Below are positions 34,254 through 45,485 of a stretch of 64,000 nt of DNA, piece after piece. Within the stretch, counting starts at the first letter, position 1. The number at the start of each line of letters is the position of its first letter. The notes beneath the pieces were generated by a model. It was not told where the DNA came from, did no database searches, and saw nothing but the letters and a program-made list of their open reading frames with translations. The translations under genes and the position numbers were made by a program. Origin of the DNA: Liolophura sinensis (taxonomy: Eukaryota > Mollusca > Polyplacophora > Chitonida > Chitonidae); assembly GCF_032854445.1 (NCBI RefSeq), contig NC_088304.1, forward strand, positions 14,705,704-14,769,703, in the 5' to 3' direction.

Positions 34254-34421
34254 GGCCAGAAAAATGGTACGAAGAGTTCCCAAGGTGTGGCGGAAAGAAA
34301 CAGTCCCCAATCAACATTGTCACGGACGAGGTCATTCTCAACAAGAGGCTAGGGGAGATCAAATTTACTGGCTACGATCAGATGTTGACAAAACCCGTTT
34401 TGAAAAATAATGGCCATTCTG
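34254..34421 (+). CDS. alpha-carbonic anhydrase exon 3
   Basis: 168 bases between 'tttttttgcttcag' and 'gtaagaatat', phase 1 to phase 1. Encodes residues 40-95 of the precursor: PEKWYEEFPRCGGKKQSPIN (the family signature SPIN after the cysteine of the conserved disulfide, here Cys51), then the strand ending NNGHS. His94 corresponds to the proton-shuttle His64 of carbonic anhydrase II, which suggests a fast isoform if the site is used the same way. Confidence 0.92.
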
Positions 34422-34577
34422 GTAAGAATATATTAATAAATAAGATGATGGTTTTGCGGAGAATAGTGATAGCTAAACTGAAGATGTTGATGATGAAGGC
34501 GATAATTTTGACAGAACTGTTACACTCTAGCATCAGTCTGGGTAATGCTAAAATGTATTCTGCTATTGTGGCGGATT

Positions 34578-34740
34578 GTTTTGTTAAATATAACACGCAT
34601 ATTCTATAAATTCAACATAAATACTCTATTAAACTAACAGGATATTATGTTGAATATGACAGAATATTATGTTATAATAACAGAATACGTCCTAAGGTCA
34701 CTGAGACAACAGGCTTTCTGTTTAACGGATTAATTTTTTG
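34578..34740 (-). mobile_element. MITE family M1, second copy (one end degraded)
   Basis: On the minus strand: 'gtactcaaaaaattaatcc', 'gttaaacagaaagcctg', then 'catattcaacataatatcc' and 'tgttagtttaatag', all matching 2577-2832. It is shorter and the second inverted repeat is degraded. Intron 3 of carbonic anhydrase. Confidence 0.65.
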
Positions 34741-35222
34741 AGTACAGTATAGATGACACGTATGATGACGACCTTACCGGTAAGGTTTCTGTTGATATCG
34801 ATGATCGTGACGATTGTTATTTTACTCACTGAACTGACTTCGTGCGATTTTTTGGTCAATTTCATTTCAAGGACTTGACTTCATTTCACCCTAATGCGTG
34901 TTACTGATCATTTGTTGCCTTAAAATTCTAAATTCCTTTCACGTCTGAGCTGACAGTCTACTTTGTTAGTCGTCGAATGGTTACAGCCAGTTATCAGTTT
35001 AGATGTTTTAGGCTCACGTGGTCGTTGTTTGCCTTTGAAGAAGGGGTTTCAATTCATTGATATATGGCTGAAATGTTTCAGATTCCCACCATCAACAAAC
35101 TGAAAATGTTGGCTCCAATATCCCACTGATATCACAACATGCCGGGTGGGTGGGGGGGGGGGGGGGGAATTGTGTAACAGAGCCATTGCGTTTATTCTTT
35201 ACTAATGTCTTTTTTATCCCAG

Positions 35223-35368
35223 CACAAGTTAACTTGGATCATGATATATTCATCGAGTATGGGGGTCTCCCTTACCAATATAAGGCAGCTCAATTTCACT
35301 TTCACTGGGGCGAAGCAGATCGGCGAGGTTCGGAACACTCAGTCGACAGTGATGGATTTCCCATGGAG
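35223..35368 (+). CDS. alpha-carbonic anhydrase exon 4 (zinc site)
   Basis: 146 bases between 'ttttatcccag' and 'gtaagcctga', phase 1 to phase 0. Residues 96-144 include AAQFHFHWGEADRRGSEHSV. His121 and His123 are the first two zinc ligands (His94 and His96 in carbonic anhydrase II numbering). Glu133 in GSEH corresponds to Glu106, which orients the threonine that holds the zinc-bound hydroxide. All required residues are present. Confidence 0.95.
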
Positions 35369-35980
35369 GTAAGCCTGAGTCTCATGCCCTAATTTGTGAC
35401 CAATTGTCAACTATCACACTGCCGTCGCTCTGGTCTTACTCTCTATACTGCACGTCTTAAATTATATAGCACTCCGCAATAACATTGATTCTGCTGGTGT
35501 ACTAGGCATCTCGTGGCCTGGTCCGTTTGCATTGTTTTCATGTCACTGTATGATCAATGTGATGACAGTACAGCATTTTGAGAAACTGTAGACAAGTGAG
35601 GTATATTTAAATTGCAATTAACTTTTTGTGCTGTATTTTTTGACCTAATTCTACCTGAGCCAGACGCTAGGTGGGGTATAGTTTGCTCCTGTTAAAGCAT
35701 TTACGTGAAACCCTATCTGAGGTGAATTCACACGAGGCCGTATTTCACCGGTTACAAATCACCATTTACCAGCTATCACACTAACGTCGTTTCTCTGGTT
35801 TTGCTCTCCATGCTGCACGTCTTTAAATATATTATATGCCAATAGTTAGTAAATCGTGTTCGTAAAAACAATTACGAAAACGGTATGATCGATTGTGAAG
35901 TTGAAACGGTATGTCAGAGGTAAAAGGATGTTTTTTTTTTAATCTGTTATATATGTTAACTTGTGCTTATTTTTCTTCAG

Positions 35981-36073
35981 ATGCATATCGTTCATTACGC
36001 CACAGAGTACGCCAACTTTAGCGATGCCGTCAACAAACCGGACGGACTAGCAGTGCTGGCCATCTTTATGCAG
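35981..36073 (+). CDS. alpha-carbonic anhydrase exon 5 (third zinc ligand)
   Basis: 93 bases between 'atttttcttcag' and 'gtaacaattg', phase 0 to 0. Encodes residues 145-175, MHIVHYATEYANFSDAV and then GLAVLAIFMQ. His146 is the third zinc ligand (His119). The LAVLAIFMQ strand is typical of the family. Missed by ORF length cut-offs. Confidence 0.93.
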
Positions 36074-36377
36074 GTAACAATTGTATTATATTTAAAATCA
36101 GGAAATCGATAACATAAATTGTCCCTCAGTTAAAACAATGCATTTTTAAACTGCTTGAAAGTAGTAAAATTATTTTACGTATTTTTTTGCACATTGTTCG
36201 TATTGAAACAGTTGTTTGCACGAGAGTTGATCATGCCTTTGCTTTGCCACGCCTACTAAACATGGCGCATGTTTTTGCTTAGTTATTTGCGGAGTTAGTG
36301 CTTTTATTGGAAAAAAATAATAAAACAAATAAATAAACATATACGCGATAAGTAAAAGTTATCGCTCTCTATTGAAG

Positions 36378-36444
36378 GTGGGTGAAGAAGAGCATCCTGG
36401 ATTCCAGCATATTGTCAGCCATTTAGACTCCCCGATACATAAAG
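36378..36444 (+). CDS. alpha-carbonic anhydrase exon 6
   Basis: 67 bases between 'ctctctattgaag' and 'gtatgttgcc', phase 0 to 1. Encodes VGEEEHPGFQHIVSHLDSPI and HK. The acceptor has a weak pyrimidine tract, but the phase is forced by exons 5 and 7, and the VGE/NP-x-F/L-x-x-I pattern fits this position of the family. Confidence 0.85.
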
Positions 36445-36599
36445 GTATGTTGCCGTGAGTGACAAGTTGATATATTAGGCGGGAACGGTTGAAAATCAAT
36501 CTTTGTATTTATTTAACTGGTGTTTTTGAACACAAATTTGAAGGCCATAGAATTACGCCAGATGTTACAGTGAGCGAGACATTAGAATGAGGGAAATCT

Positions 36600-37535
36600 G
36601 AGGTCATTATTGTTTAAACGTTTCCATTGGCCAGTGTTTCATTGGTCAGAATCTGTAGTCATTGTTGTTTGATAACATAACGTTTCATTGGTCAGAAATC
36701 TGGTCAATATTGTTTCATAACATAACGTTTCATTGGTCAGAAATCTGTGGTCAATATTGTTTAATAGCCTTACGTGTCATTGGTCAGAAATCTAGCTGTA
36801 GTCAGTGTTGTTTAACAGTATAACGTCTCATTGGTCAGAAATTTGTAGTCAGTATTGTTTAATAACATAACGTTTCATTGGTCAGAAATCTGTGGTCAGT
36901 ATTGTTTAATAGCCTTACGTGTCATTGGTCAGAAATCTAGCTGTAGTCAGTGTTGTTTGTCAGTATAACGTCTCATTGGTCAGAAATCTGTAGTCAATAT
37001 TGTTTAATAACATAACGTTTCATTGGTCAGAAATCTGTGGTCAGTATTGTTTAATGACCTTACGTGTCATTGGTCAGAAATCTAGCTGTAGTCAGTGTTG
37101 TTTAACAGTATAACGTCTCATTGGTCAGAAATCTGTGGTCAGTATTGTTTAATAGCCTTACGTTTCATTGGTCAGAAATCTGTGGTCAATATTGTTTAAT
37201 AGCCTTACGTTTCATTGGTCAGAAATCTGTGGTCAATATTGTTTAATAACATAACGTTTCATTGGTCAGAAATCTAGCTGTAGTCAGTGTTGTTTAACAG
37301 TATAACGTCTCATTGGTCAGAAATTTGTAATCAATATTGTTTAATAACATAACGTTTCATTGGTCAGAAATCTATAGTCAGTATTGTTTAATAACATAAC
37401 GTTTCATTGTTTAATAGCCTTACGTGTCATTGGTCAGAAATCTAGCTGCCGTCAATATTGTTTAATAACATAACGTTTCATTGGTCAGAAATCTGTAGTC
37501 AATATTGTTTAATAACATATCGCTTCTATGGTCTG
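36600..37535. repeat. 47-51-bp minisatellite in intron 6 of carbonic anhydrase
   Basis: About twenty tandem units of the form CATTGGTCAGAAATCTGTAG, then 'tcaatattgtttaataacat' and 'aacgttt' (47 bp), alternating with a longer form containing 'ctagctgtagtcagtgttg' (51 bp). Every unit carries ATTGG, the inverted CCAAT-box. The two forms alternate in a partly regular order, which suggests block duplication. Confidence 0.9.
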
Positions 37536-37698
37536 GATCGAGACCAATGCCATTTCACTGGGCTATATCTATGAATGCTTAGCTCAGTTCAGGCTTATTT
37601 GTCCGACCATCTGTGAAACTGTTATATAGCTCTCTGCAGTAACTTTCCATCAAACAAAGTGGCAACAAATTCTTTGATCTTGTTTTTGCCACCAACAG

Positions 37699-37856
37699 GC
37701 GAAGAGATTCCAATGGAACCTATGACACTTAAAAGCCTGTTGCCGTCTGACACGAAAACGTTCTACCGCTACAGCGGCTCTCTGACAACTCCACCGTGTT
37801 ACGAGAGTGTGGTGTGGACGCTTTACCCAGACTACGTCACTGTCTCTAAAGATCAG
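37699..37856 (+). CDS. alpha-carbonic anhydrase exon 7 (active-site threonines)
   Basis: 158 bases between 'ttgccaccaacag' and 'gtacaataca', phase 1 to 0. Residues 198-250 include FYRYSGSLTTPPCYESVVWT. Thr227 and Thr228 correspond to Thr199 and Thr200. Cys231 pairs with Cys51 in secreted members of the family. The donor lies before an in-frame continuation, so a longer unspliced frame exists, but exon 8 restores the canonical C-terminus. Confidence 0.94.
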
Positions 37857-37861
37857 GTACA

Positions 37862-39703
37862 ATACAATAATAGCGTCTTAAAGGGATACAGAATAGGCAC
37901 TAATTGTCTGACAGTAGAGATAGGATCTACTGGGTTAAATCTGGCAGTCGTGAAACACTTAAAATTCAGTTAAATAGCCAAGGGTTAGTCTCGTTTCGTT
38001 TATCTCTCACATGAGCGTATCAGCGACGATTTTATGTCACCTTGATAAACATATTTTATGCACTCTACAAACTAAGCTAATTGGAATTTCCCAGTATCAA
38101 CTGCCACTACAATCACTACAAGAGCTGATTCTGTCCCTACATGTGGTCACGCGGTGTGTGTCCTCATGTGGAAATGGTTCTTTTAATCGGTTTTCTGACT
38201 CCAAATGTGTGAAACCATATATATATAAATTACTACCCCAGATTTGTAAACTAATCGCCTCGCATGTCTACTGGCCGAGTGGTTTACTGTGTTTTTCCTA
38301 CGAGCCATTCGGCCTTGGGCATCTGTATCCTGTGATCTAATCAAGGTCTCGGTCACGCGACTGTGGTTGGACTTGGCTGACTGCGATCCTGTAAATGAAA
38401 TATTCTCTAGGTTGATGAAAAATACAAATTAAACAAATAAATCAGTCAGTGAAATGACAGTGCACGTGAATGTTTTGACGACGCTGTAAGTGTAGAGTGA
38501 AGGGGAAAATTGTACAACTCTAGATGACAGTGGATGACAGTTTGTAACCAAATATGACTCGCCTAATGTAGACATTGATAGATTTACCACCTTAATACAC
38601 TGTGACAATCAACTCTGAGTAGGCCGAGAATTCATGAATTAATCGATATCATCAGTGATCTTATTGGCAGGACCAATGAAATATATGTCAACTTGATAAC
38701 TCAGCTATGGAGCCTGCTTTAGGAAGGGAGACAACCCTTGTTACAAGGCTGTTTATATAATCATAACTCCAACTCTCAGTATAGGTTTTATTTCGTTTGC
38801 AGTGTTTTACAATTTTCAGTTTTCATCATATTTACCCGATTCTGCTTAAGACATAGTGCCAAGGGACGAGTAAGTCACTGCTGTTTTAAGCATTTACATA
38901 AGCAATTAGAATAAAGCTAACTGATGCAAATTGACAACAGGACGGAATTCACTGGTTACGTGCGACCCTTTACCAACAGTATCACACAGTTGTCGCTGCT
39001 CTGATTTAACTCTACACGCTGTTGTCTTCAATACAGTAATAGTTGTTCGTTTCGGAGAGATACAGGAAAAATTCTCTCAAACATGAATCATGCTTAAACT
39101 TAAACTAACTTTTTGCAAATTTTGGCATTACTGATAAAAGCGGTCGAATTTCAGACCATATATACGTGGTATTCCTCTCCATAGCTTTTGAGTAAAACGT
39201 TCCTGCTTGTATACAGCTCACTCTACAAAATCTCAACCGTTTCTTTAGTTTCTTAATGAAGTTTTGGTTAGTAAAACTAACGAAGTAAAGATGCATATAA
39301 CTTTTGAAATATGACAGTGGATCTCATAATTGAAAATATTTCAATAAAACGAATTAACATGCGTGGTCGTTGTGGATCTCTGCATGCAGTTGTAGCCTAA
39401 TTTAAATTGTGAACTGTTCCACTAAAAAAATATGCTGTGTCTTAACTAATGCTCAAAAGGTGTTCCATCTTGCCGTTCCAGTGGTAAAGACCCTCGTTTC
39501 AAAAATCTTCGTAGGTATTCGATATACTAGTACATAAATATAATAGAATGGCAAAATTTGAGAAACGTCGTGTTATCCAAACCTGTAAATATAAAGACAC
39601 CCTTATCCATACACAGTATTATGGAGCCTATAACAGATTGCTCCTACGCTCCCATGATCCTTTCTTACAATCTCATTCTAATTCTCCTGTCGCTTTCCTT
39701 CAG
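37862..39703. other. intron 7 of carbonic anhydrase
   Basis: A 109-codon frame at 38011-38340 lies inside and has no family character. No SINE of families A-C except a bare 'aaattaaacaaataaatc' at 38425. No other feature seen. Confidence 0.5.
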
Positions 39704-39925
39704 GTCGACTTGTTCCGCAAGTACCTAAGGGCAAATGCCGCGAATGCGACTAATGAAGTAAGATTGGTGAACGATTACAGGCCCCAACAGCCAATCAACG
39801 TCCGCCTTGTAGAGACCAATACAATCATGGGACTAGCAGGAAGCGGTAGTGACGCCAGAGCTACAACATTATATTTAGTACTTGTCTCTTCTCTCTCTTG
39901 TTTTTATTTTCACTTTCTACTCTGA
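39704..39925 (+). CDS. alpha-carbonic anhydrase exon 8 and stop, GPI-type tail
   Basis: 222 bases from the acceptor 'tcgctttccttcag' to TGA. Residues 251-323 start VDLFRKYLRA and contain NDYRPQQPINVRLVE, the last conserved block of the family (NFRPxQ). After GSGSDARA the chain ends with a hydrophobic stretch (TTLYLVLVSSLSCFYFHFLL) without a following charged tail, which is the build of a GPI-attachment signal as in carbonic anhydrases IV and XV. All eight exons sum to 972 bases, 323 codons plus stop, with every phase consistent. Predicted role: zinc enzyme hydrating CO2 at the outer cell surface; in molluscs such enzymes serve acid-base balance, excretion or shell mineral supply (family knowledge, not shown here). 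Confidence 0.93.
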   Translation, partial: VDLFRKYLRANAANATNEVRLVNDYRPQQPINVRLVETNTIMGLAGSGSDARATTLYLVLVSSLSCFYFHFLL

Positions 39926-39930
39926 ATAAA
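39925..39930 (+). terminator. polyadenylation signal of carbonic anhydrase
   Basis: AATAAA overlaps the last base of the stop codon. A T-rich stretch follows within 40 bases. A 3'UTR this short would be unusual, so a later signal may also be used. Confidence 0.5.
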
Positions 39931-40153
39931 ACTTTTTAAAAACGGATTTGTTCCCGTTTTATTCCGGTATTAATGAAATGGTATTCAGTTGTAAGATTAA
40001 ATAAATATACTACAACTAAAGGCAATCGTCTCCTAACTGGTTGCTTGGCAAAGTACAAAGTGTACTTAAATTTACATCACACCTGATTGACCGACTTGAA
40101 GGTGTAATACAACAATTTGTAACGTACATTGTGTGCAACTGCGCTCTAACTAA

Positions 40154-40226
40154 AAGATTTATTTATTTATTTGATTGGTGTTTTACGCTGTAAGAGTAAA
40201 ACACCAATCAAATAAATAAATAAATC
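40154..40226. repeat. palindrome made of two head-to-head SINE tails
   Basis: ATTTATTTATTTATTTGATT plus 'ggtgttttac', nine spacer bases, then the exact inverse 'gtaaaacaccaatc' plus 'aaataaataaataaat'. Arms of about 30 bp are perfect. Only the last 30 bases of each SINE remain. Confidence 0.85.
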
Positions 40227-40734
40227 AGGCAAGGTTTCAGAATGAAATAGAACCAAAGTGTAACGGTGGAGTGAAAATACTCGAGCAGTATAATGTACCA
40301 CTGATCATGCTATGTCGAGGCTCTCTGAATGTTCCTGAAAACAAAACCGAAGGTCCCAGCAGAGTAAGTTGGCACAATTGTGAATAATGCTGGTTGTTAT
40401 TCTATATTTGTCAGCGTCTTATTGCTCTTCCGCCGTGTTGTAGAAAGCAGTGTGTGCTTACGCCATCATTATCTTCTTCAGATATAATTAATTAAAGACG
40501 TACAGCACGAGAAGTAAAACCAAAACGGCCTCCTATTCATGCTGCATTCGGGTATAAAAGGGGATTCTGCTGGTGGACCCCGAGGCTTGTTTTCATATAA
40601 ATATCAAATTAGTAAGAAACTAGGACGGATTTGTTCAAAGAGAAGCCGTCAACAGTTTTCAGTGTAGATAGCAAGACGAAGGGAATGAAGGTAGAGTCAG
40701 TATGGAAAGAAGCAGAGTCGAATACCACGGTCGT

Positions 40735-40905
40735 TGAAGACCACTTGTCTTCCACCAATATGACGTGGGAAGATTTGTCAGTGATTTGGCAAAGTCCGGT
40801 GATACACTCCAAGTATTCCAGTTTCATCCACATATAACTTACAGTCATCGTATAAGGGAAACATTCTTGAGTATGACCTTACGTAACCGTCAAATAAATG
40901 AAACA
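40735..40905 (+). repeat. SINE family B fragment
   Basis: 'gaagaccacttgtcttccac' followed by 'caatatgacgtgggaag' and, near the end, 'aaacattcttgagtatg' and 'gtcaaataaatgaaac'. Related to 2420-2575 and 46299-46470. Confidence 0.55.
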
Positions 40906-40909
40906 CAGG

Positions 40910-43150
40910 CGATGATAACGGTATGTTGCCTATGAGTAAGAGAGCTAATGTTAACATAGCACAAAATAATAACGGACTTCCGCAATGATATTTTCCCAAA
41001 GAACAAAGTCATGCATTTAAATAAAACTCAAGTGTGATGGCTACAATGATTATCCTCTCGTACGCATTCTTAATCTCGAAGTCCGCTGAGCCTATGATAC
41101 TGTGTAATCGGCCATTTCTAAACTCGTTTTTGTGTTTCGCACAATTTCTTATTTTGGTCAGAAATGGAGACACATCAACCAAGGCCATGTTGCTGCAACT
41201 TCTCTTTGTAAACAATTAACAACACACGTTGGCAAAGGCGGTCAGAAGGCTTAAAAACGGCGATATTTCTAACAATAAAGTAAATGTCTCACTTTCCATG
41301 TCGCAGAGAAGAGAAAACAGGCTGACAGTGGACAGTTATCTCCCCTGATAACATAACGCACACATCATATCTACTTTGGCAGAAATATTACTTTTAAGTC
41401 CTAATACCTCTCGAATCATGGAATCTTATATTACATGAAAAGATAAATGAACACAGACCTGTGTGCTATATTTGTGAAGCGTCTACCCTTGCCATTGAGG
41501 TTAATGTGGTTAACGTTAAAGAAGCAACGGGTTGGGCGTAGTTATAATATAATGTTATCTTTTAGTATGCTTATTTAGTTGTGCGTAGACCGCCGTGGTA
41601 TACGTGAATTATTCTCGAGGTTATTGAATGAGTGAGTGAGTGCTTGGGGCTTAACGTCGTACTCAACCATTTTTCAGTCATATGACGACGAGTTATTGAA
41701 TGAATACGGTCTGATATAGACCAGTTCTATTTTTGAGTGGCGCCGAAGCGTGAACGACCGTCTCAAAATACTAGCAGCACGAGTCCACATCAGCCCGTAT
41801 TTATTCATTGACATTTAGTATACACCAAACATCAACCAATCAATTTTACCGCCGAAGATAATCCTTTATATACAAATACAGCCATGTATCCAACTGCGAA
41901 GAAGCAAATAGAATGTGACAGTGGACGCCAGTGGTGTGTTGTTAATACATATTTAGTCACTAACCATGGAAGGCAGAAACGTTCAGCAAACGTTTGTACC
42001 GTGGTCTAAAGATGAATGTTCTCAAATTTCGACATACCTCAGCTACCGCATACCCATTTAGAGATGTTTAAAATAATGAATCAATCACTATGAACAGCTT
42101 AGGGCAGTGTTTTCCCTCACCACTTTACATGGCATTTTTTTTTCTTTTCTCACTTTGTCCACCCTTAAAACGGCCAGAAAAACAAACACGATAACAATTT
42201 TAAATACACAGCTATTCAAACTTTTCACATTTGCCACTTTGGTGTCTCACACACATTATATAATGGGTATGTCACACATACCTAGGAAATTTCAGCACCA
42301 TAGGTGAATTAGTACGAAAACACCATCAGATATGAAATCCCATAATGCACCGCGCATCGGGCACTTGATTCCACTCATTTCCAGAGTAAATTTTTAAATT
42401 TGTGGCTGCTTCAATGCTTATTTATCCCTGATGCTGAATTTTTCATGAAATTTATCCAATACTCATCAAATGATATGTTTGAAATATCAAAGATCTTTGT
42501 TCAACATTTTGAATTATAGCAAATCTGTCAATTATTTGCCGATTTTCATTACATGTGTATATACAAATGTGCAGGATAGCACACAGCATAACAGAGGCGT
42601 GTCAAGCTACCTGGAAGCAGAAGCTCTATAGAAAGGGTAGCTTATCTTGCGGAGGGTTGCCTGTCTAGCGGAGGGTTGCTTACCTAGGGTGCTATCCTAA
42701 GACTTTACGTAGAACACAGGACAAAGGCTTCTTTGGTTTCTCCGTGTTTAAGGTGGTCAAGGTAGACGCGCAGTCCATCAGTGTTTTGAAGTAAACAACT
42801 GCAGCTTATTCTAGGAAATGAAAAATGATAATAACCCTCAACGGATCCTGTTTTAAATACTCATGTTACCATCACGTGATCTAGCTGGGGAGATATTTCT
42901 GGGGTTCAGTGAGCACTGAAGTCATAGACTTCCGCGGGGTTTTAGCAGATAATGATCATAAACAATTGTTAACACTAAAATCTGCTCATCTAACCCGTAA
43001 AGTAGTTAATCCCGTCAGGTAATCTGCTAATCCATGGAACTGATGAGTTAACAGTCATTGCTCATTTGACACACCTGTTGTTTCACCCGATCGCTTTCAT
43101 CTTGTAGATCCAATCAGCCTCTTAGCGCCTACCGTTTTCTATTCTCTCTT
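40910..43150. other. intergenic region
   Basis: Apart from the family C SINE tail at 41626-41695 ('gagtgagtgagtgcttgggg'), I see no gene. Short direct repeats 'gcggagggttgc' occur at 42651 and 42670. No promoter or RNA gene recognised. Confidence 0.45.
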
Positions 43151-43225
43151 TTTTTAAAGTAAATAAAGTTTAGTAATGTTTGACAAGACAGCTTTGCGTA
43201 CAATCTCTGTATAGAAGAACAATAT

Positions 43226-43795
43226 CCTTTTAACGTCAGGCGTGTAAAATCTGTCCACTTGGCGTGCGCAGTTAGGGGCATAACGTTCGTGAGCACGTCT
43301 GTAAACCCGGTTTCTACCATCACGTCTCTGCAATAGGAATCTGGACTCATCACTGAACCAAATGCGTCGCCAGTTGCGTAGATTCCATGCAGTCACGTTG
43401 TTACACCATCGGAGGCGATTGGCGCGATGGTGAGGACGCAGCACGATCCCAACATAGGGCCTCCTGGCTCTCAGTCCATGTTCCCTCAGCCTGTTCCGCA
43501 CTGTCTGACCTGATATCCTCCTCAGTCCCGGTATGCTGGCTGCTGTGCTTTCAGCTGTAGCACAACGGTCACGCAAACGAAGGACCCCTATGTAGCGATC
43601 TTGGGCTGCTGTAGTGACACGTGGTCGACCTGAACGCCGACGGTCATTTGTTGTCCCAGTATTGTTGTAGCGGGCAGCAAGCCGTAAAATCGTGCTCTGG
43701 CTGACGTGTAGACGCCTAGAAATGGACGATTGGGACTCTCCAGCTTGAAGTCTTCCAGTGGCAATATTTCTTGTGACAGTGTCAAGACGTGGCAT
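43226..43795 (-). pseudogene. truncated Tc1-like transposase
   Basis: Starts MPRLDTVTRNIATGRLQ with an N-terminal helix-turn-helix pair (SQSSISRRLHVSQSTILRLA near residues 20-40), the GRP-x-R linker (RRSGRPRVTT near 55-64), and the first catalytic aspartate in WFSDESRF (about residue 147). The family pattern stops after the 'ERYAPNCARQVDRF' block. The rest of the frame to 43154 is unrelated, so the second aspartate, the glutamate and the 3' end are missing. About 190 of the usual 340 residues remain. It belongs to the Tc1/mariner DD34E superfamily, which inserts at TA. Not functional. No inverted ends found. Confidence 0.85.
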
Positions 43796-43799
43796 GTTG

Positions 43800-44284
43800 A
43801 ATCAGCTTGAAAACACCACTTGAAAGATGCCGATTTCCGGCCCGAAGTTGTGGTTTTATAGTCAAACACTGCATGCTTTCCATGCGTAAGTTCGGCGTGT
43901 AAGACTGCACGTGATGCAGTGTGGTGCTGTATTTTTTACTTCTTCCAAAAACGGCCTCCAAACTCAACATTTTCAACCAAGAAATGTTTTGAGGAATAAA
44001 ATGTGTGCTAACTGTGACTATTAACAATATTAAAACACATTTTGCTCATGAAATGAGACAAAATGTATTTATTTCATTTAAAAAAAAAAACAAAACACCT
44101 ATGCGTTTCTTTTTTTGGATAGTATATTAACAAAGCATGTTCACGTAGCTTGCAGGTTAGCACTTTTGATTATCCACCTGTACACAAAATAATTATGCAC
44201 AGCTTAAGACAAGTTTGTGTTCTTCATATCATTCGCAATGCCTTGTTTCTAAACATTTCATCGGTTTACACCGAAAGTCTATAA
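43800..44284. other. spacer between the Tc1 remnant and the KY-like gene
   Basis: No gene. Could include the 5' end of the Tc1-like element and the 3' untranslated region of the KY-like gene (minus strand). No clear polyadenylation signal was assigned. Confidence 0.4.
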
Positions 44285-44922
44285 TCACTTCGGAATAAAT
44301 GGACTGTTCTGAAATTTAATCCGGAAAGAACAAGCATCCTCCAAAGTTTCACCGAATTTCCCCGCGTAAATGTTCAAGTAAAAACAATCATAGTGAGGTG
44401 AATGAATTCTAAACACGGCTTCATTGTTTTCCCACCGAAGTGAGGTGAGAGCTTCAGAGTCGTTCACATCCGGGTAACAAGGTAGTAAACATGAGCTTAT
44501 GTCAGTATTGTCTGGGACTCTCATCCGGATTTCGGTGCTCTGTTTTCTGGTTATGATGGTTGACGTGAGGGGCTTTATAAGGCCAAGTCCGCTGTTGAAG
44601 AAGTTAGACTTGAGCAGGGGAAGCTCTATGAATTTTTCTGTAGAGATGGGAGTGTCCAGAAGCTGCCATCTTGGGTCGTCAGGGAAGTGTTGATAGATGT
44701 GGTCGTTGGGATCCGTCATGAAGTAAAACGCATCGACGCTGTTGGGGGATATTGCACGTGCGGTGACGTGCAGCCCACGTGCAGTTGACCAGCCTCCTCG
44801 TGCTGTCAATGGAAAACGACGTCCAGCAGTTTCGGAATGAATGGGTTTGGATGTGCATACCCGGTTTGTAGCCTGCCCCTTTGTAGTATCCTTGAATAAT
44901 TTCACATCGTAGTCCAGACAGT
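44285..44922 (-). CDS. KY/hillarin-like protein, terminal exon
   Basis: On the minus strand a pyrimidine-rich acceptor ('cttttttag') precedes 212 codons to TGA. The start DCLDYDVKLFK fits the DYD segment that follows the FRW motif in transglutaminase-like domains of kyphoscoliosis peptidase (KY) and hillarin. Further on, FYFMTDPNDHIYQHFPDDP and RWQLLDTPIS are the diagnostic repeat of this family, followed by FFNSGLGL and a beta-sandwich-like end (DCFYLNIYAGKFG). KY-type proteins act in cytoskeletal anchoring, and many have a Cys-His-Asp core. Here the core cysteine and histidine segments are not evident, so the enzyme may be partial or inactive. Phase at the acceptor is 1. Confidence 0.8.
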
Positions 44923-45229
44923 CTAAAAAAGTAAAAAGAACTTTGCTCTTGTTAGACGCGTTTGGTAACAAAACCGATTAACTGGAGGGCCCGGAGAGAG
45001 AAAGCCTGCAATGGCCTTAAACCGATTAACTGGAGGGCCCTGAGAGAGAAAGCCTGCGATGGCCTTTGATATTGTTAAGCTTTCTTATCATTTCATATAT
45101 TCGCTATGAATTTAGATTTATAGGTTTAGAAAGATGTCATGCGTTTTTGTTTATGGTACAAGAAACGTGACCACAATTGATAAGTAAGAAAAGGACCCCT
45201 TTTAAACCTAACCGGCAAAGTGCTTAGTG

Positions 45230-45314
45230 GAGGAGATGGTAGCTCTGCCTGCGTGGTCCCCTTCCTGACCGTCTCTGTTTGTAGTCTGTCTCTACCACCC
45301 AGCGGAACAACACC
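45230..45314 (-). CDS. KY/hillarin-like protein, candidate exon (3' border unresolved)
   Basis: After the acceptor 'ctttaacatag' (minus strand) the frame that matches the preceding exon reads VLFRWVVETDYK. Joined in phase to the end of the upstream exon (DIENTR) this gives the R-x-x-FRW motif of transglutaminase-like proteins. The frame stays open only to a TAA about 90 bases on. Available GT donors (after FRW or after FRWV) are phase 0, while the terminal exon needs phase 1. A base-level error, a very short unseen exon or a non-canonical splice is required. The left border given is approximate. Confidence 0.5.
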
Positions 45315-45485
45315 CTATGTTAAAGAAAGAGGATAGCACATTGAAACCACATATCTGACTGCCAGGAGCGTACAAAAACAGAATGACTAATGTTTTACAT
45401 CATATGTATGAATTGTACTAACACGATAATAAATGCATTATTATGTGAAGACAATTGTAAAATTGATAAGAGTTTATTTACATAC

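Noticed and set aside
36600-37535. Alternating 47- and 51-bp units considered as a spacer-repeat array
   Set aside because: The whole unit is repeated and no unique spacers exist between conserved parts.
38011-38340. 109-codon frame between exons 7 and 8 of carbonic anhydrase
   Set aside because: Lies within an intron defined by matching phases. No recognisable domain.
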